Source: an uncultured Flavonifractor sp. (GTDB lineage Bacteria; Bacillota; Clostridia; Oscillospirales; Oscillospiraceae). From it: a DNA stretch of 57,431 nt. Below, one piece after another: positions 1-7,601 of the stretch (its first letter is position 1; each line of letters opens with the position of its first letter). The stretch is taken from the NCBI GenBank assembly GCA_910585415.1, contig CAJUDT010000004.1, forward strand, positions 1 through 57,431, read 5' to 3'. Under the pieces are notes generated by a model. It was not told the origin of the DNA and made no database searches. It worked only from the letters and a program-made list of their open reading frames with translations. Both the position numbers and the translations under genes were made by a program.

Positions 1-1
1 C

Positions 2-145
2 AAGCGCAGCGAAAAGACCATGCGGGAGCGCCTGGCGGGCGAGATTATGGACGCCGCCAACAACCTGGGCTCTGCGGTCAAGAAGCGTGAGGATACCCAT
101 AAGATGGCCGAGTCCAACAAGGCCTTCGCGCATTACCGCTGGTGA
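2..145 (+). CDS. rpsG: 30S ribosomal protein S7, C-terminal fragment
   Basis: The window opens inside a gene; 47 codons remain before a TGA stop. The peptide is basic and ends in HYRW. It contains the MRERLAGEIMDA and AVKKREDTHKMAESNKAFAHYRW-type tail typical of bacterial S7, which binds the 3' domain of 16S rRNA and nucleates small-subunit head assembly. The 14-nt gap to the next gene, fusA, reproduces the conserved rpsL-rpsG-fusA-tuf (str) order. The 5' part of the gene lies outside the window. Confidence 0.9.
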   Translation, partial: KRSEKTMRERLAGEIMDAANNLGSAVKKREDTHKMAESNKAFAHYRW

Positions 146-159
146 GGAGTTATTAGAGT

Positions 160-2265
160 ATGCCTAGGAAAGTAACCTTAGAGAACACCCGGAACATCGG
201 CATCATGGCCCACATCGACGCCGGTAAGACCACGACGACCGAGCGTATCCTGTATTACACCGGCGTCAACTACAAGATTGGCGAGACCCATGAGGGAACC
301 GCCACCATGGACTGGATGGCCCAGGAGCAGGAGCGCGGCATCACCATCACCTCCGCCGCCACCACCTGCTATTGGAAGGGCACCAAGGACCAGTTCCCTC
401 AGACCCGCATCAACATCATCGACACCCCCGGCCACGTGGACTTTACCGTGGAGGTGGAGCGCTCCCTGCGCGTGCTGGACGGCTCTGTGACCGTCATGTG
501 CGCCAAGGGCGGCGTGGAGCCCCAGTCGGAGACCGTCTGGCGTCAGGCGGACCACTACCGGGTCCCCCGCATGATTTACGTCAACAAGATGGACATCATG
601 GGCGCGGACTTCTACCACGTGCTGGAGATGATTCACGACCGGCTCAAGTGCAATGCCGTGCCCATTCAGCTCCCCATCGGCAGCGAGGATACCTTTAAGG
701 GTATCATCGACCTGGTGGAGATGAATGCCGACATTTACTACGATGACATGGGCAAGGACTTGCGCGTGGAGGAAATCCCTGCCGACATGGTGGAGCTGGC
801 CCAGGAGTACCACACCAAGCTGGTGGACGCCCTGGCTGACATCGACGATGAGATTATGGAGCTGGCCCTGGAGGAAAAGCCTATTCCCGAGGAAATGCTC
901 CGCCGGGCCATCCGCAAGGGGACCATTGAAAACCTGCTGGTGCCCGTCACCTGCGGCACGTCCTATAAAAACAAGGGTGTGCAGAAGCTGCTGGATGCCA
1001 TTGTGGACTTCATGCCCTCCCCCCTGGACATTCCCGCCATCAAGGGCGTGAATCCCGACTCCGAGGAAGAGGACGAGCGCCCCGCCGATGACAGCGCCCC
1101 CTTCTCTGCCCTGGCCTTCAAAATCGCCACCGACCCCTTTGTGGGCCGTCTGTCCTTCATCCGGGTTTACTCCGGCGTGCTGAACACCGGCACTACCGTG
1201 CTCAACTCCACCAAGAAGCAGAAGGAGCGCATTGGCCGCATTTTGCAGATGCACGCCAACCACCGGGAGGATATTGAGACCGTGTACTCCGGCGATATCG
1301 CCGCTGTGATTGGCCTGAAGAACTCCACCACTGGCGACACCCTCTGCGACGACAAGCACCCCATTATTTTGGAGTCCATGGAGTTCCCCGAGCCGGTTAT
1401 CCGGGTGGCCATCGAGCCCAAGACCAAGGCCGGTCAGGAGAAGATGGGCATCGCCCTGATGAAGCTGGCCGAGGAGGACCCCACCTTCAAGACCTACACC
1501 GACGAGGAAACCGGTCAGACCATCATCGCCGGTATGGGCGAGCTCCATTTGGAGATTATCGTGGACCGTCTGCTTCGTGAGTATAAGGTAGAGGCCAACG
1601 TAGGCGCACCCCAGGTGGCCTATAAGGAGACCATCAAGAAGAGCGTGGAGCAGGACACCAAGTATGCCCGTCAGTCCGGCGGTAAGGGCCAGTATGGCCA
1701 CGTCCGCATCACCGTGGAGCCCAACGAGCCCGGCAAGGGCTATGAGTTCCTCAACGAGATCACCGGCGGCGTGATTCCCAAGGAGTATATCCCCGCCGTG
1801 GACCAGGGCATTCAGGGAGCCATGCAGGCCGGCGTGCTGGCCGGGTATCCCGTGGTGGACGTGAAAGTCCACCTGACTTTCGGCTCTTATCACGAGGTAG
1901 ACTCCTCGGAAATGGCCTTCAAGATTGCCGGTTCCATGGCCTTCAAGGAGGCCTGTCGGAAGGCGGGGGCCTGTCTGCTGGAGCCCATCATGAAGGTCTC
2001 CGTTATCGTGCCCGACGATTATCTGGGCAATGTCATCGGCGACCTGTCCGGCCGCCGGGGCCAGATTCAGGGCCAGGAAAACCGCAGCGGCGCCACACAG
2101 GTGGACGCCCTGGTGCCTCTGGCCAGCATGTTCGGCTATGCCACCGACCTGCGTTCCTCCACCCAGGGGCGCGGCCAGTACTCCATGGAGCCCCACAGCT
2201 ATGTGGAGATTCCCAAGAGCATCGCCGACAAAATCATCGCGGAGCGGGGCCGGAACAACGATTAA
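160..2265 (+). CDS. fusA: Elongation factor G
   Basis: This 701-residue protein is the usual EF-G length. The GTPase P-loop AHIDAGKT is at residues 17-24, the switch region RGITITSAATT at about 59-69, DTPGH at 88-92 and NKMD at 142-145. Domains II-V follow, ending in the typical EF-G C-terminal alpha/beta fold. It drives ribosomal translocation and, with RRF, ribosome recycling. The ATG is preceded by GAGGAG about ten bases upstream. It lies directly behind rpsG in the str cluster. No unusual residues were noticed. Long open frames on the opposite strand are codon-bias shadows. Confidence 0.98.
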   Translation: MPRKVTLENTRNIGIMAHIDAGKTTTTERILYYTGVNYKIGETHEGTATMDWMAQEQERGITITSAATTCYWKGTKDQFPQTRINIIDTPGHVDFTVEVERSLRVLDGSVTVMCAKGGVEPQSETVWRQADHYRVPRMIYVNKMDIMGADFYHVLEMIHDRLKCNAVPIQLPIGSEDTFKGIIDLVEMNADIYYDDMGKDLRVEEIPADMVELAQEYHTKLVDALADIDDEIMELALEEKPIPEEMLRRAIRKGTIENLLVPVTCGTSYKNKGVQKLLDAIVDFMPSPLDIPAIKGVNPDSEEEDERPADDSAPFSALAFKIATDPFVGRLSFIRVYSGVLNTGTTVLNSTKKQKERIGRILQMHANHREDIETVYSGDIAAVIGLKNSTTGDTLCDDKHPIILESMEFPEPVIRVAIEPKTKAGQEKMGIALMKLAEEDPTFKTYTDEETGQTIIAGMGELHLEIIVDRLLREYKVEANVGAPQVAYKETIKKSVEQDTKYARQSGGKGQYGHVRITVEPNEPGKGYEFLNEITGGVIPKEYIPAVDQGIQGAMQAGVLAGYPVVDVKVHLTFGSYHEVDSSEMAFKIAGSMAFKEACRKAGACLLEPIMKVSVIVPDDYLGNVIGDLSGRRGQIQGQENRSGATQVDALVPLASMFGYATDLRSSTQGRGQYSMEPHSYVEIPKSIADKIIAERGRNND

Positions 2266-2318
2266 GGCCCCTCAGGCCCGCGGCGTGAGAACCTTTGCCG
2301 AAATCGCAAGAAAAGGGC

Positions 2319-2347
2319 TTGCATTTTCCGCCGCTATGCTATAAAAT
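2319..2347 (+). promoter_or_regulatory. Sigma-A type promoter before tuf
   Basis: TTGCAT and TAAAAT are separated by 17 bases in an A/T-richer stretch between fusA and tuf. The position, about 60 bases upstream of the tuf ATG, suggests that tuf has its own promoter in addition to readthrough from the str operon. Confidence 0.6.
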
Positions 2348-2409
2348 AGCTTCGCATACAATTCACTGTTATAACATGGTAATCTGTGTATTTAAGGAGG
2401 AACATCCCA

Positions 2410-3612
2410 ATGGCTAAGGCTAAATTTGAACGTACCAAGCCCCATGTCAACATCGGCACCATTGGCCACGTTGACCACGGCAAGACCACCCTGACCGCTG
2501 CTATCACCAAGTACCTGTCCATGAAGGGCCAGGCCCAGTACGAGGACTATTCCAGCATTGATAAGGCTCCCGAGGAGCGTGAGCGCGGCATCACCATCAA
2601 CACCGCCCACGTGGAGTACGAGACCGACAACCGTCACTATGCCCACGTTGACTGCCCGGGCCACGCCGACTATATCAAGAACATGATTACCGGCGCTGCG
2701 CAGATGGACGGCGCGATTCTGGTTATCGCCGCCTCCGACGGCCCCATGGCTCAGACCAAGGAGCATATCCTGCTGGCCCGTCAGGTGGGCGTGCCCGCTA
2801 TCGTGGTATTCCTGAACAAGTGCGACCAGCTGGACGACCCCGAGCTGCTGGAGCTGGTGGAGATGGAGGTCCGCGAGGTCCTGAGCAAGTACGAGTTCCC
2901 CGGCGATGATATTCCCATCATCAAGGGCTCCGCTCTGAACGCTCTGACCTGCGAGTCCGGCGATGTGAACGACCCCAACTTCGCCTGCATCAAGGAGCTC
3001 ATGGACTCCGTTGACAGCTATATCCCCACTCCTCCCCGCGACGACACCCTGCCCTTCCTGATGCCCGTTGAGGACGTGTTCACCATCACCGGCCGCGGCA
3101 CCGTTGCCACCGGTCGTGTGGAGCGCGGCGTTATCAAGATGAACGAGGAAGTGGAGATCGTCGGCCTTCAGGAGGAGAAGCGCAAGACCGTGGTTACCGG
3201 CATTGAGATGTTCCGCAAGCTGCTGGACTACGCCGAGGCTGGCGACAACATCGGCACTCTGCTGCGCGGCGTGGCCAAGACCGACGTGGAGCGCGGCCAG
3301 GTTCTGTGCAAGCCCGGCTCCATCCAGCCCCACACCAAGTTCGTGGGTCAGGTGTACGTCCTGTCCAAGGACGAGGGCGGCCGTCACACCCCCTTCTTCA
3401 ACAACTACCGTCCCCAGTTCTACTTCCGTACCACCGACGTGACCGGCGTCATCAGCCTGCCCGACGGCGTTGAGATGTGTATGCCCGGCGACAATGTGGA
3501 CATGAAGGTGGAGCTGATTACCCCCATCGCCATCGAGAAGGGCCTGCGTTTCGCTATCCGTGAGGGTGGCCGCACCGTGGGTTCCGGCGTTGTCATCGAG
3601 GTCAACGAGTAA
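2410..3612 (+). CDS. tuf: Elongation factor Tu
   Basis: This 400-residue GTPase delivers aminoacyl-tRNA to the ribosome. The P-loop GHVDHGKT is at residues 19-26, DCPGH at 81-85 and NKCD at 136-139. Beta-barrel domains 2 and 3 follow, with the expected GRGTVATGRVERG and TPFFNNYRPQFYFRTTDVTG stretches. The ATG at MAKAKFER was chosen because AAGGAGG lies eight bases upstream. An in-frame extension of eight codons lacks a ribosome binding site and would include the Shine-Dalgarno itself. A strong intrinsic terminator follows. Confidence 0.98.
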   Translation: MAKAKFERTKPHVNIGTIGHVDHGKTTLTAAITKYLSMKGQAQYEDYSSIDKAPEERERGITINTAHVEYETDNRHYAHVDCPGHADYIKNMITGAAQMDGAILVIAASDGPMAQTKEHILLARQVGVPAIVVFLNKCDQLDDPELLELVEMEVREVLSKYEFPGDDIPIIKGSALNALTCESGDVNDPNFACIKELMDSVDSYIPTPPRDDTLPFLMPVEDVFTITGRGTVATGRVERGVIKMNEEVEIVGLQEEKRKTVVTGIEMFRKLLDYAEAGDNIGTLLRGVAKTDVERGQVLCKPGSIQPHTKFVGQVYVLSKDEGGRHTPFFNNYRPQFYFRTTDVTGVISLPDGVEMCMPGDNVDMKVELITPIAIEKGLRFAIREGGRTVGSGVVIEVNE

Positions 3613-3626
3613 GATTTACCCATCCC

Positions 3627-3667
3627 GTAAGAGCGTGGTCTAACCGGACCGCGCTCTTACTTTTTCT
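3627..3667 (+). terminator. Intrinsic terminator of tuf
   Basis: A GTAAGAGCG...CGCTCTTAC stem, extended by GGTC/GACC with one mismatch, is followed immediately by TTTTTCTT. It lies 15 bases after the tuf stop. Its T-run merges with the start of the repeat element at 3660. Confidence 0.85.
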
Positions 3668-3752
3668 TGTAAGAAAAAGTAAGCAAAAAGAACTTCCATG
3701 GCGCTACCGGGCGGTGGGTTTCTTTGGCTGATTGCCCGGTCACGACGGCTGG
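3660..3752 (+). repeat. REP-like intergenic repeat, copy A
   Basis: The element opens with the perfect palindrome CTTTTTCTTGTAAGAAAAAG, then AAAAAGAACTTCC, then GCCCGGTCACG. The same three blocks occur in the same order and with similar spacing on the minus strand at 16201-16101. No start codon with a convincing ribosome binding site is present, so open frames across it are not called. Confidence 0.7.
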
Positions 3753-3763
3753 AAGTTTTCGCC

Positions 3764-3825
3764 CGCCTTTTTCAAAAGGCGGCAGGGTCCAGGGGCGGCG
3801 CCCCTGGCGGGTTCGGGCAGAGCCC
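3764..3825. repeat. Cluster of GC-rich hairpins downstream of repeat copy A
   Basis: Three palindromes lie in succession: CGCCTTTT/AAAAGGCG, the palindrome CCAGGGGCGGCGCCCCTGG at 3789-3807, and TCGGGC/GCCCGA. This completes the roughly 330-base gene-free stretch between tuf and mscS. The only other content seen there is the mscS promoter. Such CCAGGGG-type palindromes look like dispersed bacterial repeats, but only this copy was noticed in the window. Confidence 0.5.
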
Positions 3826-3886
3826 GACCTCCGTTCCCTCAAAAAAACGGGACCCACCCGGCAAAGCATGGCCAGACCCGGCAACC

Positions 3887-3915
3887 TTGCCTCCCCGCCC
3901 GAAATGTGATACCAT
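3887..3915 (+). promoter_or_regulatory. Promoter of mscS
   Basis: TTGCCT and TACCAT are separated by 17 bases. The -10 box lies 28 bases before the mscS ATG, giving a short leader that contains AAGGAAG. Confidence 0.5.
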
Positions 3916-3943
3916 AGAACGTACAGAGAAAGGAAGTGACGCT

Positions 3944-4795
3944 ATGCTGACGGTTTTGCCCGACCCGGAACAGGCGGAGGAGGCCGTACAGACCTTCAAC
4001 GCCTTCGCGGAGATCTTGAAGTCCCTGAATTTTCAGCGCATCCTGGCTATTTTAATTCTGCTGGGGGCCTGCATCGTGGTCATGAAGGTCCTGCTCCGGC
4101 TCCTGGACCGGAGCTTTCAGCGGCTGGAGGTGGAGAAGAGCCTTCATACCTTCGTCCGGGCCGCTCTGCGGGTGGTCCTGTGGCTGATTACCCTGTGTCT
4201 GGTGCTCAGTTATATGGGTATCGAAATGACCAGCATCATCGCTGTGCTCAGTGTGCTGGGACTGGCCCTGTCCCTGGCCATTCAGGGGGCCCTGTCCAAC
4301 CTGGCCGGAGGCATTCAGCTCCTGGTGAGCAAGCCCTTCAAGGCCGACGACTACATCGACGCGGGAGAAATCAGCGGCACCGTGATCGCGGTGGGCCTGG
4401 TCTACACCCAGCTGCGGACCATCGACAACAAGATTATCTTCATCCCCAACGGCACTATTGCCGGTCAGACCATCACCAACTACAACACCCAGGAACAGCG
4501 GCGGGTGGACTTGAAATTCACCGTCTCCTATGAGGATGAACCGGAAAAGGTGATTGCCTGTATCCGCTCGGTCATCGCCGCCCACCCCAAGGCCCTGCCG
4601 GAGCCGGAACCCTTCGTCCGCCTGTCGGCCTACCTGGACAGCAGTATAGAATATACCCTGCGGGTGTGGGCCCTGACGGCGGATTTCTGGGACCTCTATT
4701 TCGACCTTCTGGAGCAGATTGGCGCGGCCTTTGACCGGGAGGGCATCGACATCACCTATAACCACCTGAACGTCCATCTGGTGGATAGGAAATAA
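3944..4795 (+). CDS. mscS: Small-conductance mechanosensitive channel, MscS family
   Basis: This 283-residue membrane protein opens under membrane tension to release solutes during hypo-osmotic shock. Hydrophobic segments lie near residues 28-48 and 66-90. The pore helix is Gly/Ala-rich (VLSVLGLALSLAIQGALSNLAGG), followed by the cytoplasmic beta domain (KPFKADDYI, FIPNGTIAGQTITNY) and an alpha/beta C-terminus. This is the classic minimal MscS layout. The ATG was chosen for the AAGGAAG ribosome binding site; an 82-codon upstream extension runs through the repeat region and is rejected. The last 40-odd bases of the gene were copied downstream during the tandem duplication described at 4751. Confidence 0.92.
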   Translation: MLTVLPDPEQAEEAVQTFNAFAEILKSLNFQRILAILILLGACIVVMKVLLRLLDRSFQRLEVEKSLHTFVRAALRVVLWLITLCLVLSYMGIEMTSIIAVLSVLGLALSLAIQGALSNLAGGIQLLVSKPFKADDYIDAGEISGTVIAVGLVYTQLRTIDNKIIFIPNGTIAGQTITNYNTQEQRRVDLKFTVSYEDEPEKVIACIRSVIAAHPKALPEPEPFVRLSAYLDSSIEYTLRVWALTADFWDLYFDLLEQIGAAFDREGIDITYNHLNVHLVDRK

Positions 4796-4824
4796 CATCC
4801 GTTTGGAAAGGAGAGGGCTCAACC

Positions 4825-5412
4825 ATGTACGAGCAAGCATATAAGGATATTGGAAAGGGCCTGCGGCTGGTCTTCTTCGGGGAGATTCTGGTCACTGTGG
4901 CGTCAATGTTTTCCTGGTCCGTCCTGTCTCTGGCGGGGCTGGTGCTGACCCTGGTGGGTTTGAGCAGCGCCGGGCGGGGGGACAGCGGATACCGGAAGGC
5001 ATTCGCCGTCACTATCCTCAATCTGGCGGTGACCTTTGCCGGGGGGATTCTTGCGGGGGTGCTACTTGTCTTTCTTCCCACATTGGCATTGGCGGTTCTC
5101 ATTGGCATGATTCTAATGGTCCTGATATCGGTCTTTAATTTCTTGTCTACCTATTACATTTGTACCACAAGCTCCGCTCTTCTGGCGGAACGGGAGCCCT
5201 CTCTGTCCAAGCAGGCGGAAAGCCTTTGGAAGGTGATGGGAGCCTGTATCGTAGTGAATACCGTTTTCAATTTCGTGCTGATGCTCCCCTTCGCGGCAAC
5301 GGCGATTCTGGCAGGCGGGCTCAATTTTCTCACCTATTTGGTGCAGGCCGCTGCCGGAATCCTCTATCTAATCTTTCTCTATAAAGCCTCGGATGTGTTC
5401 CAAAATTGGTAA
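4825..5412 (+). CDS. Small multi-pass membrane protein, paralogue 1
   Basis: I do not recognise a named family. The 195 residues begin MYEQAYKDIGKGLRLVFFGEIL and contain four to five hydrophobic segments (about 15-52, 62-88, 92-115, 135-160, 165-188). Short polar loops include SSAGRGDSGYRKAF and LAEREPSLSKQAESLWKV. It has no signal peptidase site, Cys pair or catalytic motif. The start has AAAGGAGAG upstream. It sits 29 bases after mscS and was duplicated to give the next gene, so the three may form one transcription unit. A role linked to mechanosensing would be inference only. Confidence 0.8.
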   Translation: MYEQAYKDIGKGLRLVFFGEILVTVASMFSWSVLSLAGLVLTLVGLSSAGRGDSGYRKAFAVTILNLAVTFAGGILAGVLLVFLPTLALAVLIGMILMVLISVFNFLSTYYICTTSSALLAEREPSLSKQAESLWKVMGACIVVNTVFNFVLMLPFAATAILAGGLNFLTYLVQAAAGILYLIFLYKASDVFQNW

Positions 5413-5491
5413 CGGGTATCACCTATAACCACCTGAACGTTCATCTGATGGATAGGAAATAACATCCGTTTGCAAAGGAGAGGGTTCAACC

Positions 5492-6073
5492 ATGTACGAG
5501 CAAGCATACATGAGCATCGGAAAGGGCCTGCGGCTGGTGTTTTTTGGGGAGATTCTGACCACTGTTGCCGGGCTGTTTTCCTGGTTCGGTCTGTCCCTGA
5601 TAGGGCTGGTGCTGACCATAGTGGGGCTGGGTATGGCCGGACAGGGGGACAGCGGCTATCAGAAAGCCTTCCATGTTACCATTCTCCATCTGGCGATGGT
5701 CTTTTTGGGGGTGATACTCACGGCGCTTACCCTGGCGTTTATGCCCGTGTTGGGAGATGTCCTCGCCGCACTCATAGTCCTGGCCAGCGCGGTTCTTGCG
5801 TTTCTTTCCGTCTACTACGTGTGCGCAACCAGCGCCGCCCTGCTGGAGAACCGGTCAAATCCCCTCTCCATGCGGGCGGATACCCTGTGGAAGGTCTATG
5901 GAGTTTGCAGTGCTGTAACACATGCGTGCGCCCTTGCGCTCATGCTTCCGTTCCTGGCAACAATGCTTCTGGCCGGTGGGATTGCGTTTTTCTCATCCAT
6001 TATACTGGCCGTGGCTGGAGTACTTTACATCGTGTTTCTCTATCAGGCCTCGGAGGTATTTCTACATTGGTAA
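5492..6073 (+). CDS. Small multi-pass membrane protein, paralogue 2
   Basis: This 193-residue paralogue of the preceding protein shares its N-terminus (MYEQAYMSIGKGLRLVFFGEIL) and the same hydrophobic profile. The conserved loop GDSGYQKAFHVTILHLA and the C-terminal LYIVFLYQASEVF are also shared. Identity is high at the first 25 residues and at the conserved loops, and lower in the membrane spans, so the copies have been evolving separately. The leader with its AAAGGAGAG site is a copy of the one before paralogue 1. Function unknown. Confidence 0.8.
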   Translation: MYEQAYMSIGKGLRLVFFGEILTTVAGLFSWFGLSLIGLVLTIVGLGMAGQGDSGYQKAFHVTILHLAMVFLGVILTALTLAFMPVLGDVLAALIVLASAVLAFLSVYYVCATSAALLENRSNPLSMRADTLWKVYGVCSAVTHACALALMLPFLATMLLAGGIAFFSSIILAVAGVLYIVFLYQASEVFLHW

Positions 6074-6111
6074 CATAAGCCGCCCTTCCAGGACCTTAGG
6101 CGGAAAAAATC

Positions 6112-6139
6112 AACGCGGCGCTCCAATGAGCGCCGCGTT
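6112..6139. terminator. Bidirectional hairpin terminator between convergent genes
   Basis: A perfect 12-bp stem AACGCGGCGCTC/GAGCGCCGCGTT with loop CAAT lies between the end of paralogue 2 and the end of the minus-strand DUF4830 gene. On the minus strand it is followed by GATTTTTT, on the plus strand by a poorer TGCCTTTC, so it serves the minus-strand gene best. Confidence 0.8.
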
Positions 6140-6145
6140 TGCCTT

Positions 6146-6619
6146 TCAAGTGGGCCTCTCCAGCCCGTGGATGAAGCCCCCCAGCTCCGGGGAGAGAACG
6201 TCCCCGCCAATCACCGTATTTTTGTAAATCAGCAGCCCAGCCTGTATCCCCGCCTCCCCGGTGGGGTAGTTGGTAATCTCATAGGTATACCGCTTCACCC
6301 GCTTACCCTGGTACTCCGTCAGGTCGAAGCCCTGGCTTTGCTGGAGCTCCAGATATTGGGTGTACGTCTCGTCAAAGGTCTCCGGTATGCACAGCTCCTC
6401 CACCATAACCGCCTCCGGGGACACCGTCCACCCGAAGCTCTCCAGATAGGCCACCCGGTCCTCGTTGGACCGCACCCCCTTGGGGCTGGCGGAGGTGGAC
6501 ACCGCCGCTCCGCGGGCCCCCAGCAGCAGAGCCGCCGTCAGCACGCCGCACACCACCACGGCCGCCGCCGCCACTGCCGCAATCCGCCCCCGGCGGACCT
6601 TGGCGGTAAAAATAAACAC
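6146..6619 (-). CDS. DUF4830 membrane-anchored protein
   Basis: About 157 residues from a GTG start preceded by GAAGGGAG. A TTG start seven codons upstream is possible but lacks a ribosome binding site. A basic N-terminus (TAKVRRGR) leads into one Ala/Val-rich membrane helix (about residues 13-36). A soluble domain follows, with YLESFGWTVSPEAV, EFDETYTQYLELQQSQGFDL and KRVKRYTYEITNYP, which I recognise as the DUF4830 pattern of Clostridia. It is probably extracytoplasmic and tethered. The function is unknown. The gene runs opposite to its neighbours. Confidence 0.75.
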   Translation of the reverse strand: MFIFTAKVRRGRIAAVAAAAVVVCGVLTAALLLGARGAAVSTSASPKGVRSNEDRVAYLESFGWTVSPEAVMVEELCIPETFDETYTQYLELQQSQGFDLTEYQGKRVKRYTYEITNYPTGEAGIQAGLLIYKNTVIGGDVLSPELGGFIHGLERPT

Positions 6620-6717
6620 AGCGCAACGCTCCCTTCTCAAACCGTCCTGATTATTTCTATGTCTTTTTTCCGAAACCTATGTTAAAATAGAGGAAAAAGG
6701 ACAACCAGGAGGCGCTT

Positions 6718-7425
6718 ATGGAACGCTTAGACAAAATTCTGGCCAATACGGGCCGCTGGTCCCGAAAAGAGGCCCGCCTGCTCATCCGGGCGGGGAGGGT
6801 CCAGGCGGCGGGCCGGACCGCCCGCGCCCCGGAGGAAAAATATGACCTGGACACCCCCTTCCTGGTGGACGGGGAGCCCCTCTCCGGGGAGCGCCTGGTT
6901 TACCTGATGCTCCACAAGCCCGCCGGACTGCTCTCCGCCACCGAGGACCCCCGGCAGGCCACCGTTCTGGACCTGCTGCCCCCGCACCTGCGGCGGGTGG
7001 GCCTCTTTCCCGTGGGCCGGCTGGACAAGGACACCGAGGGCCTGCTCCTGCTCACCAACGACGGCCCGCTGGCCCACCGGCTGCTCTCCCCCAGACATCA
7101 TGTGGACAAGACCTACCTGGTCCGGGCCGACGGCCCCTTCACGGCGGAGGACGTGGCCGCCTTCGCCGGAGGCCTGACCCTGGAGGACGGCCAGACCTGC
7201 CTGCCCGCCCGCCTGGAGCCCCTGGCGGAGCCCGGCGAGGCCCTGATAACCCTCCAGGAGGGAAAGTTTCACCAAATCAAGCGCATGACCGCCGCGCGGG
7301 GCAAGCAGGTCCTCTATCTCAAGCGCCTGACCATGGGTCCCCTCCGCCTGGACGGGGAGCTGGTCCCCGGCGCGTGGCGGCCCCTGCGGGGGGAAGAGCG
7401 GGAGGCCCTGGGCCTCAAGGGCTGA
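6718..7425 (+). CDS. rsuA: RsuA-family 16S rRNA pseudouridine synthase
   Basis: This 235-residue protein has an N-terminal S4 RNA-binding domain (residues 1-60, MERLDKILANTGRWSRKEARLLIRAGRV). It is followed by a pseudouridine synthase domain with the catalytic-loop signature GRLDKDTEGLLLLTNDG, where the Asp of GRLDKDT is the nucleophile. The family isomerises a uridine in small-subunit rRNA, U516 in E. coli, though the exact target here is not shown by sequence. RluB/RluE are related alternatives, but the length and S4 domain fit RsuA. AGGAGG precedes the ATG. The gene appears monocistronic. Confidence 0.85.
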   Translation: MERLDKILANTGRWSRKEARLLIRAGRVQAAGRTARAPEEKYDLDTPFLVDGEPLSGERLVYLMLHKPAGLLSATEDPRQATVLDLLPPHLRRVGLFPVGRLDKDTEGLLLLTNDGPLAHRLLSPRHHVDKTYLVRADGPFTAEDVAAFAGGLTLEDGQTCLPARLEPLAEPGEALITLQEGKFHQIKRMTAARGKQVLYLKRLTMGPLRLDGELVPGAWRPLRGEEREALGLKG

Positions 7426-7501
7426 ACGGGCCCCCTCCGGGCGGCTTTTCCGCAGTCTGGAGGGTTTTCGGCATTATCCACAAAATTCTTTTGGAAACCT
7501 A

Positions 7502-7530
7502 TTGAAAACGGAGAAAAAAAACGGTATAAT
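7502..7530 (+). promoter_or_regulatory. Promoter of the CdaR-type regulator gene
   Basis: TTGAAA and TATAAT are separated by 17 A-rich bases, a near-consensus sigma-A promoter. The leader contains a small hairpin, GCCTC/GAGGC, at about 7558-7573, before the AAAGGGGAGG ribosome binding site. Confidence 0.8.
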
Positions 7531-7601
7531 AGAGCGGGTACGAGTTTTGTATACAGAGCCTCAAGGGTGAGGCGTGATGATAGAAAGGGGAGGCTTCCAC
7601 C

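Larger units (their letters stand above)
4751..6073 (+). repeat. Tandem duplication (667-bp unit) carrying a membrane-protein gene
   Basis: Positions 4751-4825 and 5418-5492 align without gaps at an offset of 667 bases and are nearly identical. The shared stretch contains the last codons of mscS, its stop, the intergenic region, the ribosome binding site and the ATG of the following gene. The second copy therefore holds a dead 3' fragment of mscS between the two paralogues. The unit is thus 4751-5417, repeated from 5418. The coding parts have diverged far more than the leader. Confidence 0.85.

Noticed and set aside
178..2196. Long minus-strand frame opposite fusA (and similar frames opposite tuf, secA and the eut genes)
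   Set aside because: These arise from third-position GC bias; the plus-strand proteins are unmistakable conserved families.
3698..3943. 82-codon upstream extension of mscS and other open frames in the tuf-mscS gap
   Set aside because: The region consists of repeats and hairpins, and the mscS promoter lies inside it.
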